Shown in pieces: positions 1 through 10,723 of a DNA stretch of 64,000 bases (positions are counted from its first letter, which is position 1; every line of letters begins with the position of its first letter). Position numbers and translations under genes: made by a program. The stretch is from Flammula alnicola. Lineage: Eukaryota; Basidiomycota; Agaricomycetes; Agaricales; Strophariaceae. The notes beneath the pieces are model-generated. The model was given only the letters and a program-made list of their open reading frames with translations. It searched no databases and was not told where the DNA came from. The stretch is from contig JADNRV010000110.1 of the NCBI GenBank assembly GCA_015499995.1, forward strand, positions 62,001 to 126,000, written 5' to 3'.

Positions 1-630
1 TCTTTAATGTAGTGTATAGAGTCTAGACGGCAGTTTTATGCTCAGATCACATCTCTCAGATATATTTAGCAAGATGGCTTCAGTGGGTATCACGCGAGCG
101 GCGAAGCCTCGTGAGATCTTGGTTCCGTATTATTAACCTTTGCTACCGAGAGAATACCGTCATGCGATCGATTCGGACTGGCTTTTTCTCCGAAAGACCT
201 TCAAGTGTTTTGTGTAGTGACTCAGAGAAAGAACATTGCATCTTTCAGTATCAGAATGAACCGAGCGCACTGTAGAAATGACCGTCATCATTCTCTGTCT
301 GTTCTTAGATATTTTGTGTTTGACGTAATTTGAGAGGGATTTATGGATCTCCAGGTTCACCGGCATGTCAGAAAACGTATTTCTACTGTGGCGTTCAACT
401 GGATACGATGTGTGTATGTCATGGTGTCTTCAGAGAAGCCAAGAACATGAAGGATCGCCCTGCGGAACAATCGGCAATTGCCGGCCAAGCATCTCATGAT
501 CGCTTCGGGCGGCCAGCCCTTCGCTTCCTTCTCCACCTTGTCCTCTGACCTTACTCTTCAAGGTTTCGTCTTCCGGTTTCTCAGCTGTGTCGACGAATAG
601 CGATACCTCCAACATACATATATTCTTGCG
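1..630. other. Intergenic, left edge
   Basis: I see no supportable gene, repeat or RNA here. The short open frames lack codon continuity and splice logic. The last part is presumably the promoter of the secreted-protein gene that starts at 631. Confidence 0.5.
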
Positions 631-1430
631 ATGTTACAATATCTCACAATCTTTACCTTGTTTGTCTTTCTGAGTCTGCAGATATTTGCATCACCTGCTC
701 CGGTGCCCGTTGGGAATTCTCTTGCTCTTGAGCGACGCACAGACCCGGTGTTCCCCGACTCACCTCCTTCATGTCCTATCTGCCAGCAGGTAAGCCATAA
801 TCGACAAGCCATCTTGGAAGAATTCAGGACCCAGGAAGCCCAGGCGTTGGAGAGCACCGTTCAATCTTTCTCGTATTTTCTGATGTCTTGATGCACACGA
901 ATTTGTGCTAACTACAATCAGAATTATCCCAGCATCAATAGCTGTGCTCAAGCGGCTCCTGTCCTTGCCAATTTCTCGATGGTCAGTGGTTCATATCTAT
1001 CCTCGTCTGTTTGCCGTATTTGATCCCCCGAAGATCATATTTAATCCAGGAGCCTTCCTTGATGTCATAAAGTGTGCATGTGGAGACACTTTCCAATCTG
1101 TATTCCCTCAATGCGTTGACTGGTGTGTCTCGTTACTCTTAACCTCTTGCTGACGTGCATTGAAGTAATATTATCATATCCCTCAGTTTCATCCAGACCG
1201 ATCAGGACGATGTTCTCAACACCCCAGATCTACCTGGCCTTGTAAATGACACAAGGAAAATATGCGCACTCGAGAGTACGTTGCTTGGAAACGTGTCTGG
1301 GGTGAACAGCTCCCCCACGCCAACACCAACATCTGGAGGAATGAGGGTTGCAAGAGAACGCGAACTAGGTCTTGCAGTAACCATTTCACTCATTGGAATG
1401 TCTTTACTCGCCGGATATCTAGGATTTTGA
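631..1430 (+). CDS. Small secreted cysteine-rich protein, probable GPI anchor
   Basis: Model: exons 631-789, 922-981, 1034-1122 and 1187-1430, giving 183 aa. The first 20 residues are a clear signal peptide (hydrophobic core, then FASPAP), so the product should enter the secretory pathway. Eight cysteines follow at about residues 48, 51, 61, 87, 89, 100, 103 and 129, in the spacing CPIC, C, CAC, CVDC, C. An even number suggests disulfide pairing. The last 30 residues are a Ser/Pro/Thr stretch (SSPTPTPTSG), then a basic patch and a hydrophobic tail that ends the protein, which is the layout of a GPI-attachment signal. Such small Cys-rich surface proteins are common in Agaricomycetes; I cannot name a function. 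The acceptor of intron 2 is AAG rather than CAG/TAG. The start is the only Met that precedes the signal peptide. Confidence 0.75.
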
Positions 1431-1852
1431 TGGACGATTTGAATGATATTCACGGGCATCGGACAAGACCATTCACGAAAGTTATTCACGACCATGTACT
1501 TAGCATTAACGACCTAGCCACGACATTTGTAACGACCTTCACGTCACTTTGTATAAAGAAATCATTGTCCAGAATATTTTCCTCAGGCTGAGATTTGAGT
1601 CTCTAAAGATTCCCGAGGCCTTGGTGTCCACAGACTACTATCGCCAGTACTGATGATGTGCAGTCAATTCTTCATAAATTCATGACGAATTGCTTTATTA
1701 TGAGCGTTAGGCGTGCGCGTGACTGAGCCTTGTTGTTCACGGACGCCCACGACCTTTGTCATGTACCCCATTACGTCCAACTTCTTTCCAGTGACACTTC
1801 TTGTACTCACACCGCATGATCTAAGAAACTGGGAATACTAAATCGCGTCTCG
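1431..1852. other. Intergenic between secreted protein and Nudix gene
   Basis: Holds the 3' end of the secreted-protein gene and the promoter of the downstream Nudix gene. No other feature seen. Confidence 0.5.
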
Positions 1853-2796
1853 ATGGCGAGTACAAGCAACAACACTGGCCGGCTGTCGTCGATTTTCTCT
1901 TTTGGGCGAGCACCTCTACGCCCGCTGCAACCACAGCCGCCACCGCAACCGCCATTATCAGAATTTTCAACACGCTCTGTAGCAGATAGCGCCTGGTCAT
2001 CTATGGACTTTATGTTAGGCGCGGGGATGGTCATCATCCAGCAGAACACACATAAGATCGTCGTCATCTATGAAACGAAGCGGAAGTACTGGTTCTTTCC
2101 GCGTGGGAGGAAGGATATCGGCGAGTCTTTGGAGCAGACGGCCTTGAGAGAAGCGTACGAGGAAGTGAGCTCTCTGATCCTCTCGATGCCTCCGAACGCG
2201 TGTTCTAATGGAATACTGTACTGCCAAAAGTCAGGGTATCGCACTGAGTTCTTGCCACTCTACAGCCCCACGCGACAGCCAGCCCCACCACAGGACGAAG
2301 ACGCATACGATCGCCCCAACGTTGAGCCTATTTTCATGACTTTATCGTCGTGGCAACCCAGGAGGACAAGGACCGGACAACTGAAGGATTCTGGAGGAGA
2401 ATACTTGACGACGTGGTATGCGGGCCAGATACCTGAGGATGCCGTACGTATAATTTTTATGAAACGACTTTGATAGGCGTCTTTGATTTTCTGCCTATTA
2501 ATGACTATTCATAGGTCCCGGAGACGGGGACTGGCATGCCAGATGAGCAAAACTACCAAAGTCATCTGTTACCTTTTGATGAAGCCCTGAAAATGGTTTG
2601 GGGTGCAGAGGAACGGATCCTTCGCTATGTCTGGGCTGTCTATTTGGATACGTTACGGACTCTAGAATCCCAGAGACAGCAAGAGCAGGCAAGAGAGCAA
2701 GATCAACAACTTGGTGAGATGAAAATATCCCTTAACGTTTATGTTGTCCTAACAATTGCTTGAGTAGAAAGCCTTCCCGTCCCAGAATCGTCTTAA
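1853..2796 (+). CDS. Nudix hydrolase family protein
   Basis: Model: exons 1853-2164, 2231-2443, 2515-2713 and 2768-2796, giving 250 aa. Nudix enzymes hydrolyse nucleoside diphosphates linked to another moiety, using Mg2+ held by the Nudix box (G-x5-E-x7-RE-U-x-EE-x-G-U). Here the box runs from GRKDIGES to REAYEE and is completed by SGY only after intron 1 is removed. Unspliced, the frame reads EEVSS and the Gly is lost. That restoration is the main reason for accepting intron 1, which has an AAG acceptor and a CTAAT branch. The preceding beta-strand motif YWFFPRGR is also typical. The N-terminal 50 residues are Pro/Ser-rich and probably disordered. The C-terminus is a Gln/Glu-rich helix. Substrate cannot be read from sequence; fungal proteins of this layout are mostly uncharacterised. 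Confidence 0.88.
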
Positions 2797-5507
2797 ACTC
2801 GCCCATGGCTCCGCATTTTTCTTGAAAGTTTCATCGTGACTGCTTTGTATCGTGTTTGATATCCCCGACTGTGTAATATGTACAACACTGGATTGTATCG
2901 TAGCTTCTTGTAAATTATGTCGATCTGGACATTAGCTATCGAAATGAAAGAGTCGAGCTAGGATCTTAGCATTCTGTGAAATGCTGCTCAGAATACAAAA
3001 TATTTTTTCTGACCAGCATCCTAGGATTATCTGAAAGTTGAAATCGCCGATATGACAAAAATATTACCCTATTGCAGCATCATTTAGAATCTGGAAGATA
3101 GGAAGAAAATGAATTAGGAGATGGTATTAATATCTACAGATTCATTCCCGTTAGGCTTTAGGCCTCCAGGTGCCATCGCATTCGAGTCAGTTTGTTTAAA
3201 TTTCCTCTCTCAAGGAAGGAATTTGCGGAAAATCCGGAAGCAAGGTGGAGCGACTATACTAAGTAAATTTAAACCAGCACACTTTTGGGAGCGGTAAATT
3301 TCCAGCAGTGACGTCGGAGCAGAGACGTTAACGGTCTTCGGCAATGCAACCTTCTGACTTGATCCCGCTGGATCAAAGGGAGTCAGACTGTCCGTGACAA
3401 TCCCAATGTCCAGAATCGTAGAAAAAATATTTTGTCTTCTAACATGAGGCCACGCAGAATGGTACGACGAATTCCTAGATCTAGAATGCCATGCACGCGA
3501 TGGTGTGAGTATACATACGTTCATCGACACCTTTCCTCCTTGGTTGATGTGTTTCCGCCCTAGCCTTACCGCCAGAAGGACAGGGAGAAAAGCCACTTCT
3601 TACAACTAAGCACAACATTCAGCGAGTGTAAGGCTAAGTTACCGTTCCGCATGGTGTGCTTGAAGTAGCACCTAGAAATGCCATACCATTGAGCCTAGCT
3701 GCAAGGTTCATCGTGCTCTGTTTGGACACATTCTCGACAGCGACGAATCGGAAGTGACAAGAGCTCCAGCCGCCCTCCGAAATGGAGCAAGAGGATGCAA
3801 ATCCGATACATCTATACCACGAGGGATATGCGGATGCAATATGGCCATTCATGAACCTATGGCTGAGCAGCAATGTTACCTAGATAGGTCCTGCGGATGT
3901 AGAGATGCATTCGAGAACGGCGATGACGGACGTGCCGTTTCAAATTGTGGATCCAACGTCAGACCAAAGAGGCATAGAATCGGAACGGACGTTGTTTTCA
4001 GCGCTTTGGTGTCGGATGGAAGGACTGTCCACAATTGTAGCAGATTGGAGGAGTCATTCTCTATTTCATATTAATGGAAGTGGCGAGCGATAGCCGGACG
4101 GACAAAGGCTGTCGGGAGCGTGTCCTGCCGCCTAAACCAAGAGCGTAGGACTGAGTCATAATGTCGCCCTTGCTGTAGTCGCATTCCGGAGCATACGTGT
4201 TTTGTGGGCGACCGTACTTGTTTCCAATCAGCGTTGGAAGCAGTCACATGAAGGCCCAACGCGGTCACGTGTATATATTGGTGTAAGAACGCGAAGTGGA
4301 TCATGACGCGTTCTCCGTATTCATGGCTTGGATGGAGAGATGCATAGGTTTTCACCATTCTGTACAAGGCATGAACCGGCGCCTTTTCTGGTCATAAAAA
4401 GGCGCAAGTTCACGCGCGAAATACCTGTGGGTAAGAGGGCTGCATAAGTAAAAGGTCGTTCAGAACCGGTTGAAAAGGGCGAAGCCAACTTGAAATATCA
4501 CAACAATCGCGCGAATGTTTCACGGAGAATAGAACTTGCTAGAATTTAATAATCATTCGCCAGAGCCTAGAAGGAGAGGGAGGGAGACAAATCAACGAAT
4601 CGATGATATGAGATTACGTATCCCGCAGCCTCGGAGCGTCAATAGAGATTATCTAGTCAGCAAAGCGCAAAAGATGGGACACTGAGGTTGGACCACGCAC
4701 ACTACTAGTTTTCAGCTAGGAAAAGGAGGAGAAAAAATCCGTTTCGTTGGATTCGTCCTGACGATTGCGCTGAGAATCTTGCGCCGAGAATCTACAGAGT
4801 TCGATGCCTGCTTCCGAGTTGTCCAATTTGGAATATCTAGATTGATCAGCCAACAAACGGACATGCATGCATTAACTTTACCTCAGTGAGGAGGCCGGTA
4901 GAGGATCTAGACCCAATACCATAGGTTTTGTACGGGCCATGCATGCTGATTGTTGAGACTGTGTCAGTTGGCCCGCCATTGTTCGGTGTTTCCGACCGCA
5001 CACCGTAGCCTATCCAGAGTTCGTATATAGGCCATAGACAAAATACAAGAACCTAGAAGTATGATAAAGAATAAAGTTACGTTTATAGACTTGACTAAGA
5101 GTTAGTATAGTTCCTCACCTTTACGTCGGCATCACCGATTCCTCTGAGATGAAACGAACTTCATGATAGCCTCTCTACCAATTGTACCCCGATTCTCGCA
5201 CCATCCGCGTTGTAATGAGGCTATAGCGCAAACGAGGCTTGACGACTATAAAGGAGATGGTGGTAAGGAGGAACAATGCAATGTCACGGAATTCTGCCGG
5301 CCGCGGAGCACCGCTGGGCCAAATAACACGTCAACACGCACCTCGGGCCAGTGTCTCATTTCTCTTATCTAGCCCACCCACCCTCTACAATATCTTTTAT
5401 TCTCTTTCCCCCCTTATATCACTTCCATATTCCATTCCCATTCACTGAAATCGAAAGGACGCTGGAAGCAAGCACGAAACTAATACCTTGAACCGGGCGT
5501 CATCACC
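2797..5507. other. 2.7-kb gap without a convincing gene
   Basis: Only short open frames occur, the longest being 128 codons on the minus strand at 3210-3596, without recognisable domains or good splice partners. It may include decayed mobile DNA, but I could delimit no element. The last 130 bases (5372-5450) are strongly pyrimidine-rich on the plus strand (for example CTCTTTCCCCCC), a common core-promoter feature of fungal genes, and belong to the Cdc20-like gene that starts at 5508. Confidence 0.45.
5372..5450 (+). promoter_or_regulatory. Pyrimidine-rich core promoter of Cdc20-like gene A
   Basis: A long CT-rich tract ends about 60 nt before the ATG at 5508. CT-rich stretches near transcription starts are usual in fungal promoters. 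There is no clear TATA box. Confidence 0.35.
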
Positions 5508-7179
5508 ATGGAAGCGTCGACGAGCTCCGGCATCCTGGGGGTCAGGAAGCGCGTCGATTCAGGTGGAGAGGGCTCTTTTTTGTCCATATCTCGCGGCAAG
5601 AGACCCAGACTCTCCGCGATGGCAATGCCTTCAAGCTACGGCGAGCCGAACTCGATCGGCTTCGGGGTAAGTGCCAGAAAATTTCTCATCATGGACAAGA
5701 TCTCATCCTTCATGGTCCCTACCTACTAGGCCGATCGTTTGCCTAGGCCCAGATCTCTTTTTGACGACGAGGGGAACAACAGCATGAGCAGCAGCTTGTA
5801 TTTTTCGCCGATGCGTCACGCTCGTCCGATGAGCGGTAGCTCGTTTACGACCGCGTCGCGTGCTGGCAGTCCATTCATCAGCGAAATTACTGGCGCCCCC
5901 ATCGGAGCTGAATATTATCACAAAGGAAGAGCTCTGATGCGGAGTGCTTCATCATCATCTCTTTACTCGCCTGCCGTCCAGGTCTACCCCGAAACATCCG
6001 CGAAGCATTTCCTGCGTCATGCTCGGATGACCTTTGATTATTCGCCTCCAGACCCCGCAAACGAGGTATCGGCGCGTATTCTTTCCTGTTCTGTGAACAA
6101 CGTCGCGTTTTTCACTCGGGGGAATCGCGTTCATTTCAAGAACATTAATACCAATTTCAACACGGATATCTCACAATTCTGCAAACTTTCCGAAAGTCGG
6201 GGAAATATTCGAGCCATAGAGTGTGGTGGCAAGACGCAGCCTGACATTCTCGCTCTGGGGACGAGCAAAGGCTATATTCAGATCTGGGACGTCAAGGCGA
6301 AGAAGGCCACAATGACCTGGCCTACGACGAAGGAAATTACTGCCTTGGCTTGGAACGGGCCTATTCTGTCGGTGGGTGGCAGTAAAGGTAGCATCCGCCA
6401 CTACGACACGAGGCTCCCGGCTTCGAAGATGAAGGAACAGACGCGTAAGGTTACGCGTCAACAACGCCAGATCACTTGCCTCCAGTGGAACGAGGACGGT
6501 AAATTCCTGGCCAGCGGCGATGCTACTGGCATTGTCTATTGCTGGGAGCTCGGACAGACGGTCCCCTTGGACGTTGGCGAATTTGTTTCTCGGCGCAAGA
6601 AGATCCAGCACGGCGGAAAAATTACAGTAAGTTTCTCGAATAACATCATTCCAATGAGCTCCTCACTGACGTTCTTTTAATTCGGTTTCATAGGCTATTG
6701 GCTGGTCACCTTGGCAGTCTAAACTCCTGGCTACTGGCGACGCCAAAGGCATCCTCCGCCTCTGGAATACCAACGCGAAGGATAGCAACTCAAACGCTCT
6801 GAACCCAGGACAGCTAGACATAGGCGCCGTTATTACTGGCATCCATTTTTCGCCGCAATGCAAAGAGATTCTTACGACACACGGAGCGCGGATCGGCGAC
6901 CCACCTACTATCGTCGACAAAAACCAATCCCCGAAACCCTCGCCGGAGAATTCTCTCGTTGTGCACTCTTTTCCCTCTCTGCGCTATGTGACGACACATC
7001 GGCTCCCCGATGAGCAGGAGGGAGCAATCGGAGACAGCGTGCTTGATGGCAGCGGAACGAAGGTTATATTCGCGACCCCTTCGCACCGCAAAATCGACGT
7101 GTGCGATGTGTGGTCGAAGCGGAAGGAGGTTAAGAGGCATTCGAGCTTCAGTGAATACGGCAGCTTGTTGATTCGATGA
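5508..7179 (+). CDS. Cdc20/Fizzy-family WD40 protein (paralogue A, altered C-box)
   Basis: Model: exons 5508-5666, 5730-6626 and 6694-7179, giving 513 aa. Cdc20/Cdh1 proteins activate the anaphase-promoting complex, presenting substrates through a WD40 propeller. Seen here: a basic Ser-rich N-terminus, WD-type blades (LALGTSKGYIQIWDVK, LAWNGPILSVGGSKGSIRHYDTR, LQWNEDGKFLASGDATGIVYCW, IGWSPWQSKLLATGDAKGI), and a final Ile-Arg, the APC3-binding tail of coactivators. The C-box, normally DR[FY]IPxR, reads ADRLPRPR and is degenerate. The usual VYLWN of blade 1 is replaced by VHFKN. Introns fall just before ADR and just before AIGWSPW, exactly where the convergent neighbour (8106-9835) has them, so the two are inverted duplicates. 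It could be a coactivator, a pseudo-coactivator or an inhibitor. Family assignment is firm; role is open. Confidence 0.88.
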
Positions 7180-8105
7180 CGGACGTAGCCATTTGCGACA
7201 GCCTTCTGCGTAGGAGCGACGGTGATGATTAGCTGGTGGGTGGCGGACATACGTTTCCTTCGATGATGGGTGATGGCGACTCCAGCGCCTCACCGGCGTT
7301 TTTGATGATTTACCTATTGATGAATTCGAAGTGCCAAAGACACTTATGACTATCGATGCTCAAAGGAGCGATCCGGCTATTGATTTGGATTTATTGGGCT
7401 TCCCTGTTTTTTTTGGCTTACGGGTTTGATGGACGAAGCACGCTCGATGAACTCGAAGTCGGGATCTCGAAGTAAAGGAAATGGATTTGAGGGTTATGTA
7501 TTTCTCTCTCGCAATATAGGGGTTATTTGTAAATTTCTAGTGTGGGTGTTAGAACGTTAGAAGTTGAAGCCAGCGCTAAAGCAACGTTTCACGACTGCCC
7601 ACACCTATGATGCATCTTTTTAAATAATGTCTTCTTGATGTCTTCTTGACACCAAGGCATAACAGTAGAAGCCATCAATAGCCGACGATCTTTTCCCGGC
7701 TTTAGGAGCATACTTAATTGGGTTCATCAAGTGCTGGAGAAATTGCCCAATGATTTTTGGGCTTTCTGTCGAACATAATAAGTGGTGTCGGTTCTTACAT
7801 GGCGACTATACAGACGGTCAAAGGTGTCTCGTGGCCATTTCTCCTTGAGAAATATCTCAAGAACGGTTGTCACTCATTCAAACCACCGCCGAATAAATCT
7901 AGTGCCTTCTCGGATACTTAAAGTCTGCTTTTATAAAGTATGCCAGTTGTGTAATACCCTTTGAAATTCCATAAAAATAGTTCGTATATACATTTCGTGG
8001 GGAAGAGAACAAAAACAAGAACAAATGGTAGCATGAAAACAAGTATAAGAAAACGACGAAGGGAGGGCGAGTGAAGGAGAGAGCGATACAAGTTTACCTA
8101 CTACT
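7180..8105. other. Convergent 3' intergenic between the two Cdc20-like genes
   Basis: Contains the 3' ends of both tail-to-tail Cdc20-like genes. Nothing else recognisable was found; the short frames at 7782-8134 look random. Confidence 0.5.
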
Positions 8106-9835
8106 TCAGCGAATTGTGAATTTATCAAATGCACTCTCTCTCTTCGCAGCTGGAGGGCGCTGGCTCCACACCTGCCACATTTTGATAGTCTCCTCCCTCG
8201 GACAGACGGTGAAGATGCTTTCGCCGCTCGGGCTCAAGCAGCTCTGTGTCACCGCACTGGTATGCGCGTTCGTGAGCGTCATCAGCCGCTTGCACGAGGG
8301 GTATTCATGCACCGTGATCGAGTTCGTCAGAGGCGTTTGGGTGTATGTTAGCTTCTGGTCTGCCTTTCTAGTACTTGTGGTGGTGGTACTGCCTGTACGA
8401 TGGCGCGGCGTAGGCAGAGGCATGAACGATGCCCCATGCGTGCTTAGGAGTTCTTTGCAGTGTGGAGACCAGTGTAAGGATAGCACGGATGTGTTCAGAG
8501 GGATTGTTTGTATTGGGGAAGGCGAGTGTGGTGCCACTGAGGATGAGCTCCATATCTTGATTTTGCCTTCTGGTGCGGTACTGCCCGTTGCAAGAAGATC
8601 GGGCTTCCACGGACACCAAGCCATCGCCTACGATGAACATCGTCAAACAAGCAAGCAGGGCCGAAAAAAAAAGCTTACTCTTGCACTGCCTTGATGGCGA
8701 ATTTTGGTCATAGGCTCGCCGGTGTCAAGCAACGATTTGCCAACTCGCCTGTCCCAGATGTGGACGACACCAAGGTTATCTCCACTTGCAAGGTACGACT
8801 TGTCCGCGCTCCATTCCAGGCCTAGCACATGGCTTCGGTGCTGTGCTATCCTTGTCGCTACCCGGGGTGTCCGCAGGTCGATCAGAGAGATTTCGCCATC
8901 CTCCATCCCGACGGCCAGCACGTCCTCGTTCCAGGAGAGGCTCTTCACCCCTGGGTCTTTCGTCGCGGTCCAGGTATGCACAGGCGTCCCGGCGCCACCC
9001 TTCGACCCCGCGTCCCAGACTTGGAGATGGCCAGTTGACATGCCCATGGCAAGGTAATTGTCCCGCTGCTCTTCACCCCATAAGATCACGCCAAGTTGCC
9101 CAGGGAAGGGCGAGGTACAAAGATGCGATACGGTCTTGGTGTCGAGGTTCTGGTAGTATATGGTGTTTTTGCATGCCACTGCGATGAGATTCCGATGCGA
9201 CCAGGTGATAGGGAATGCTTCTTGGTCGACAGGAACTCCTGGACTGTCGAGAACCATGAGGCACTGACGACGTTTGTTCAGGTTTTCTGTCACGGACGAT
9301 GAACGTATAGGAGGTGGGGTGTAAAATAGCGATGAGGCGCTTCTTCGAAGAAGAGCCATTGTGCTATTATCATTGTAGCTTGGGTTAAAAATTTGGTTGG
9401 TGTCTCTGAAGTTTAGGACGCGGTCATCCACCAGCCCAAATTGTTTGCTAATACGATTTGTGCGAGGGGTGATGTTGAGAGGCAGAGAGAGCTTTGGCCG
9501 GTTTGATATGAAGCGATCTGCCTGTGGCGTAGTTTTATCTTAGAATGAGCTGATCAGGTGCAATAGACTTCGTTCGTACCGTCGCCCCAATGCGCCTGCT
9601 ATTCTCGGCTGAGTTGTCGACATCCAGCCCTCGACCAAGGTCCAAAGAAGGCATTGACACTCTCCTCCTTTTGTGAGATCGCAGATTGGTTACTGATTCG
9701 TGCACTCTCTTTCGAGGCCGCGACGCTAATGGTGTCTCGAAAACACAGTCATTTGTAGATATTCCACTACATGTTGAGCAGTTAGAATGAAGAAAATGTT
9801 CAGGAAAACTTTACAACTCACGTAGGGGAAGACAT
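8106..9835 (-). CDS. Cdc20/Fizzy-family APC/C coactivator-like WD40 protein (paralogue B)
   Basis: Model (minus strand): exons 9835-9822, 9766-9580, 9521-8679 and 8627-8106, giving 521 aa. The tiny first exon encodes MSSP plus two bases of the Thr codon. Exon 2 supplies a basic N-terminus (RPRKRVHES, SHKRRRVSM). A near-canonical C-box, DRFISNR, opens exon 3, followed by a propeller with blades such as LAMGMSTGHLQVWD, LSWNEDVLAVGMEDGEISLID, LEWSADKSYLASGDNLGVVHIWD, MAWCPWKPDLLATG and LHWSPHCKELLSTHG. It ends in Ile-Arg. C-box plus IR tail is the APC/C-binding signature of Cdc20/Cdh1. Like paralogue A, blade 1 has an aromatic-Q-N motif (IYYQN) instead of VYLWN, so the pair may be a lineage-specific branch rather than the main Cdc20. 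The two introns flanking exon 3 match A in position and phase. Confidence 0.88.
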
Positions 9836-10224
9836 CTCTCTCAGAGAATTGTCGCGCTGAGAAATACAGCTCGCAAGCGATAGGTTGCAAAAGGAACGTC
9901 GCGGTTACCGAGACTCGTAGTTGAACACCGTCACGTTCACCAGTGACATTGGCACATGACCGTGTAGCGGATCAGATTACGTAGCACGTATACTACAGTA
10001 CTATACTATACATAGCCTACAGCAGAGCCAGGTTGCTTTTCACGTCGTTCTCGCTCGCTTTCGGGTCCACAATTCTACAAATAAAGCGGGTATTTCGCAG
10101 TCGCTGCGACCTTGTGAAATATCCCTATCGACAAAGACTTTTCCGTCCGCCAATCTTGCCTGTTGGGCCACGTCGCACGGTTAGAACAAGCAAAAGAAGC
10201 CATAATATTAATTCTCGGAGCAAG
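9836..10224. other. Divergent promoter region
   Basis: 389 bp between the start codons of Cdc20-like gene B (minus) and the small TM protein gene (plus), so it presumably drives both. No TATA box or ACGCGT site was recognised. Confidence 0.45.
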
Positions 10225-10723
10225 ATGTCGCCCGTTCCAGGAGGTAAGTTCTTCAGTTTAGAATACGTCTTGTATACTGATGTAGCTCCAAAAGAACCGC
10301 AGGAGTCTCGCAAACCTCAGCCGATTGGGAATGTGCCCCTGATTTTCTTGTTCACGACCTGCACACTATGTGTGATATTTCTTCTCTGGAGACGAGCTGA
10401 TGCCATTAGAAGAGTGGTCTCCCACCGGTGCGCCTCATCTTTATATCTCTGCCTCAAAAATTTGTTAACCTTTTCTACTGGCCAGATTAAAAACGTTCAG
10501 ACGCAGTGAGGGTGCGATACGGCTTAGCCAGGACGACGGCCCTCCAGCAAATGAATTCCTGGAGGATGACTATGACGATGACAACGAACACTTGAATGAC
10601 GGGGATGACGAACCACTGTCGGAACACATCAGGAAGGTCACACAGGCCTGGCGAGAACCCGATGTGCCAGAGGATGATAGTAATGGTGGAATCAGGGTGC
10701 TGCCTACTCATACGTCACATTAA
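10225..10723 (+). CDS. Small single-pass membrane protein with acidic tail
   Basis: Model: exons 10225-10243, 10286-10427 and 10486-10723, giving 132 aa. I do not recognise the family. Visible layout: a short polar N-terminus, one strong hydrophobic segment (about residues 26-43, VPLIFLFTTCTLCVIFLL) followed at once by basic residues (WRRADAIRRVVSHR), then a long hydrophilic tail rich in Asp/Glu (DDYDDDNE, DGDDE). The positive-inside rule suggests the tail is cytosolic. There is no cleavable-signal look. Intron 1 is only 42 nt. Both junctions keep frame and join a coherent protein, which supports the model. It lies head-to-head with Cdc20-like gene B. Function unknown. Confidence 0.65.

Noticed and set aside
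8071..8694. Plus-strand open frame of 207 codons
   Set aside because: Antisense shadow of the last exon and intron of Cdc20-like gene B, whose WD40 blades are clear on the minus strand.
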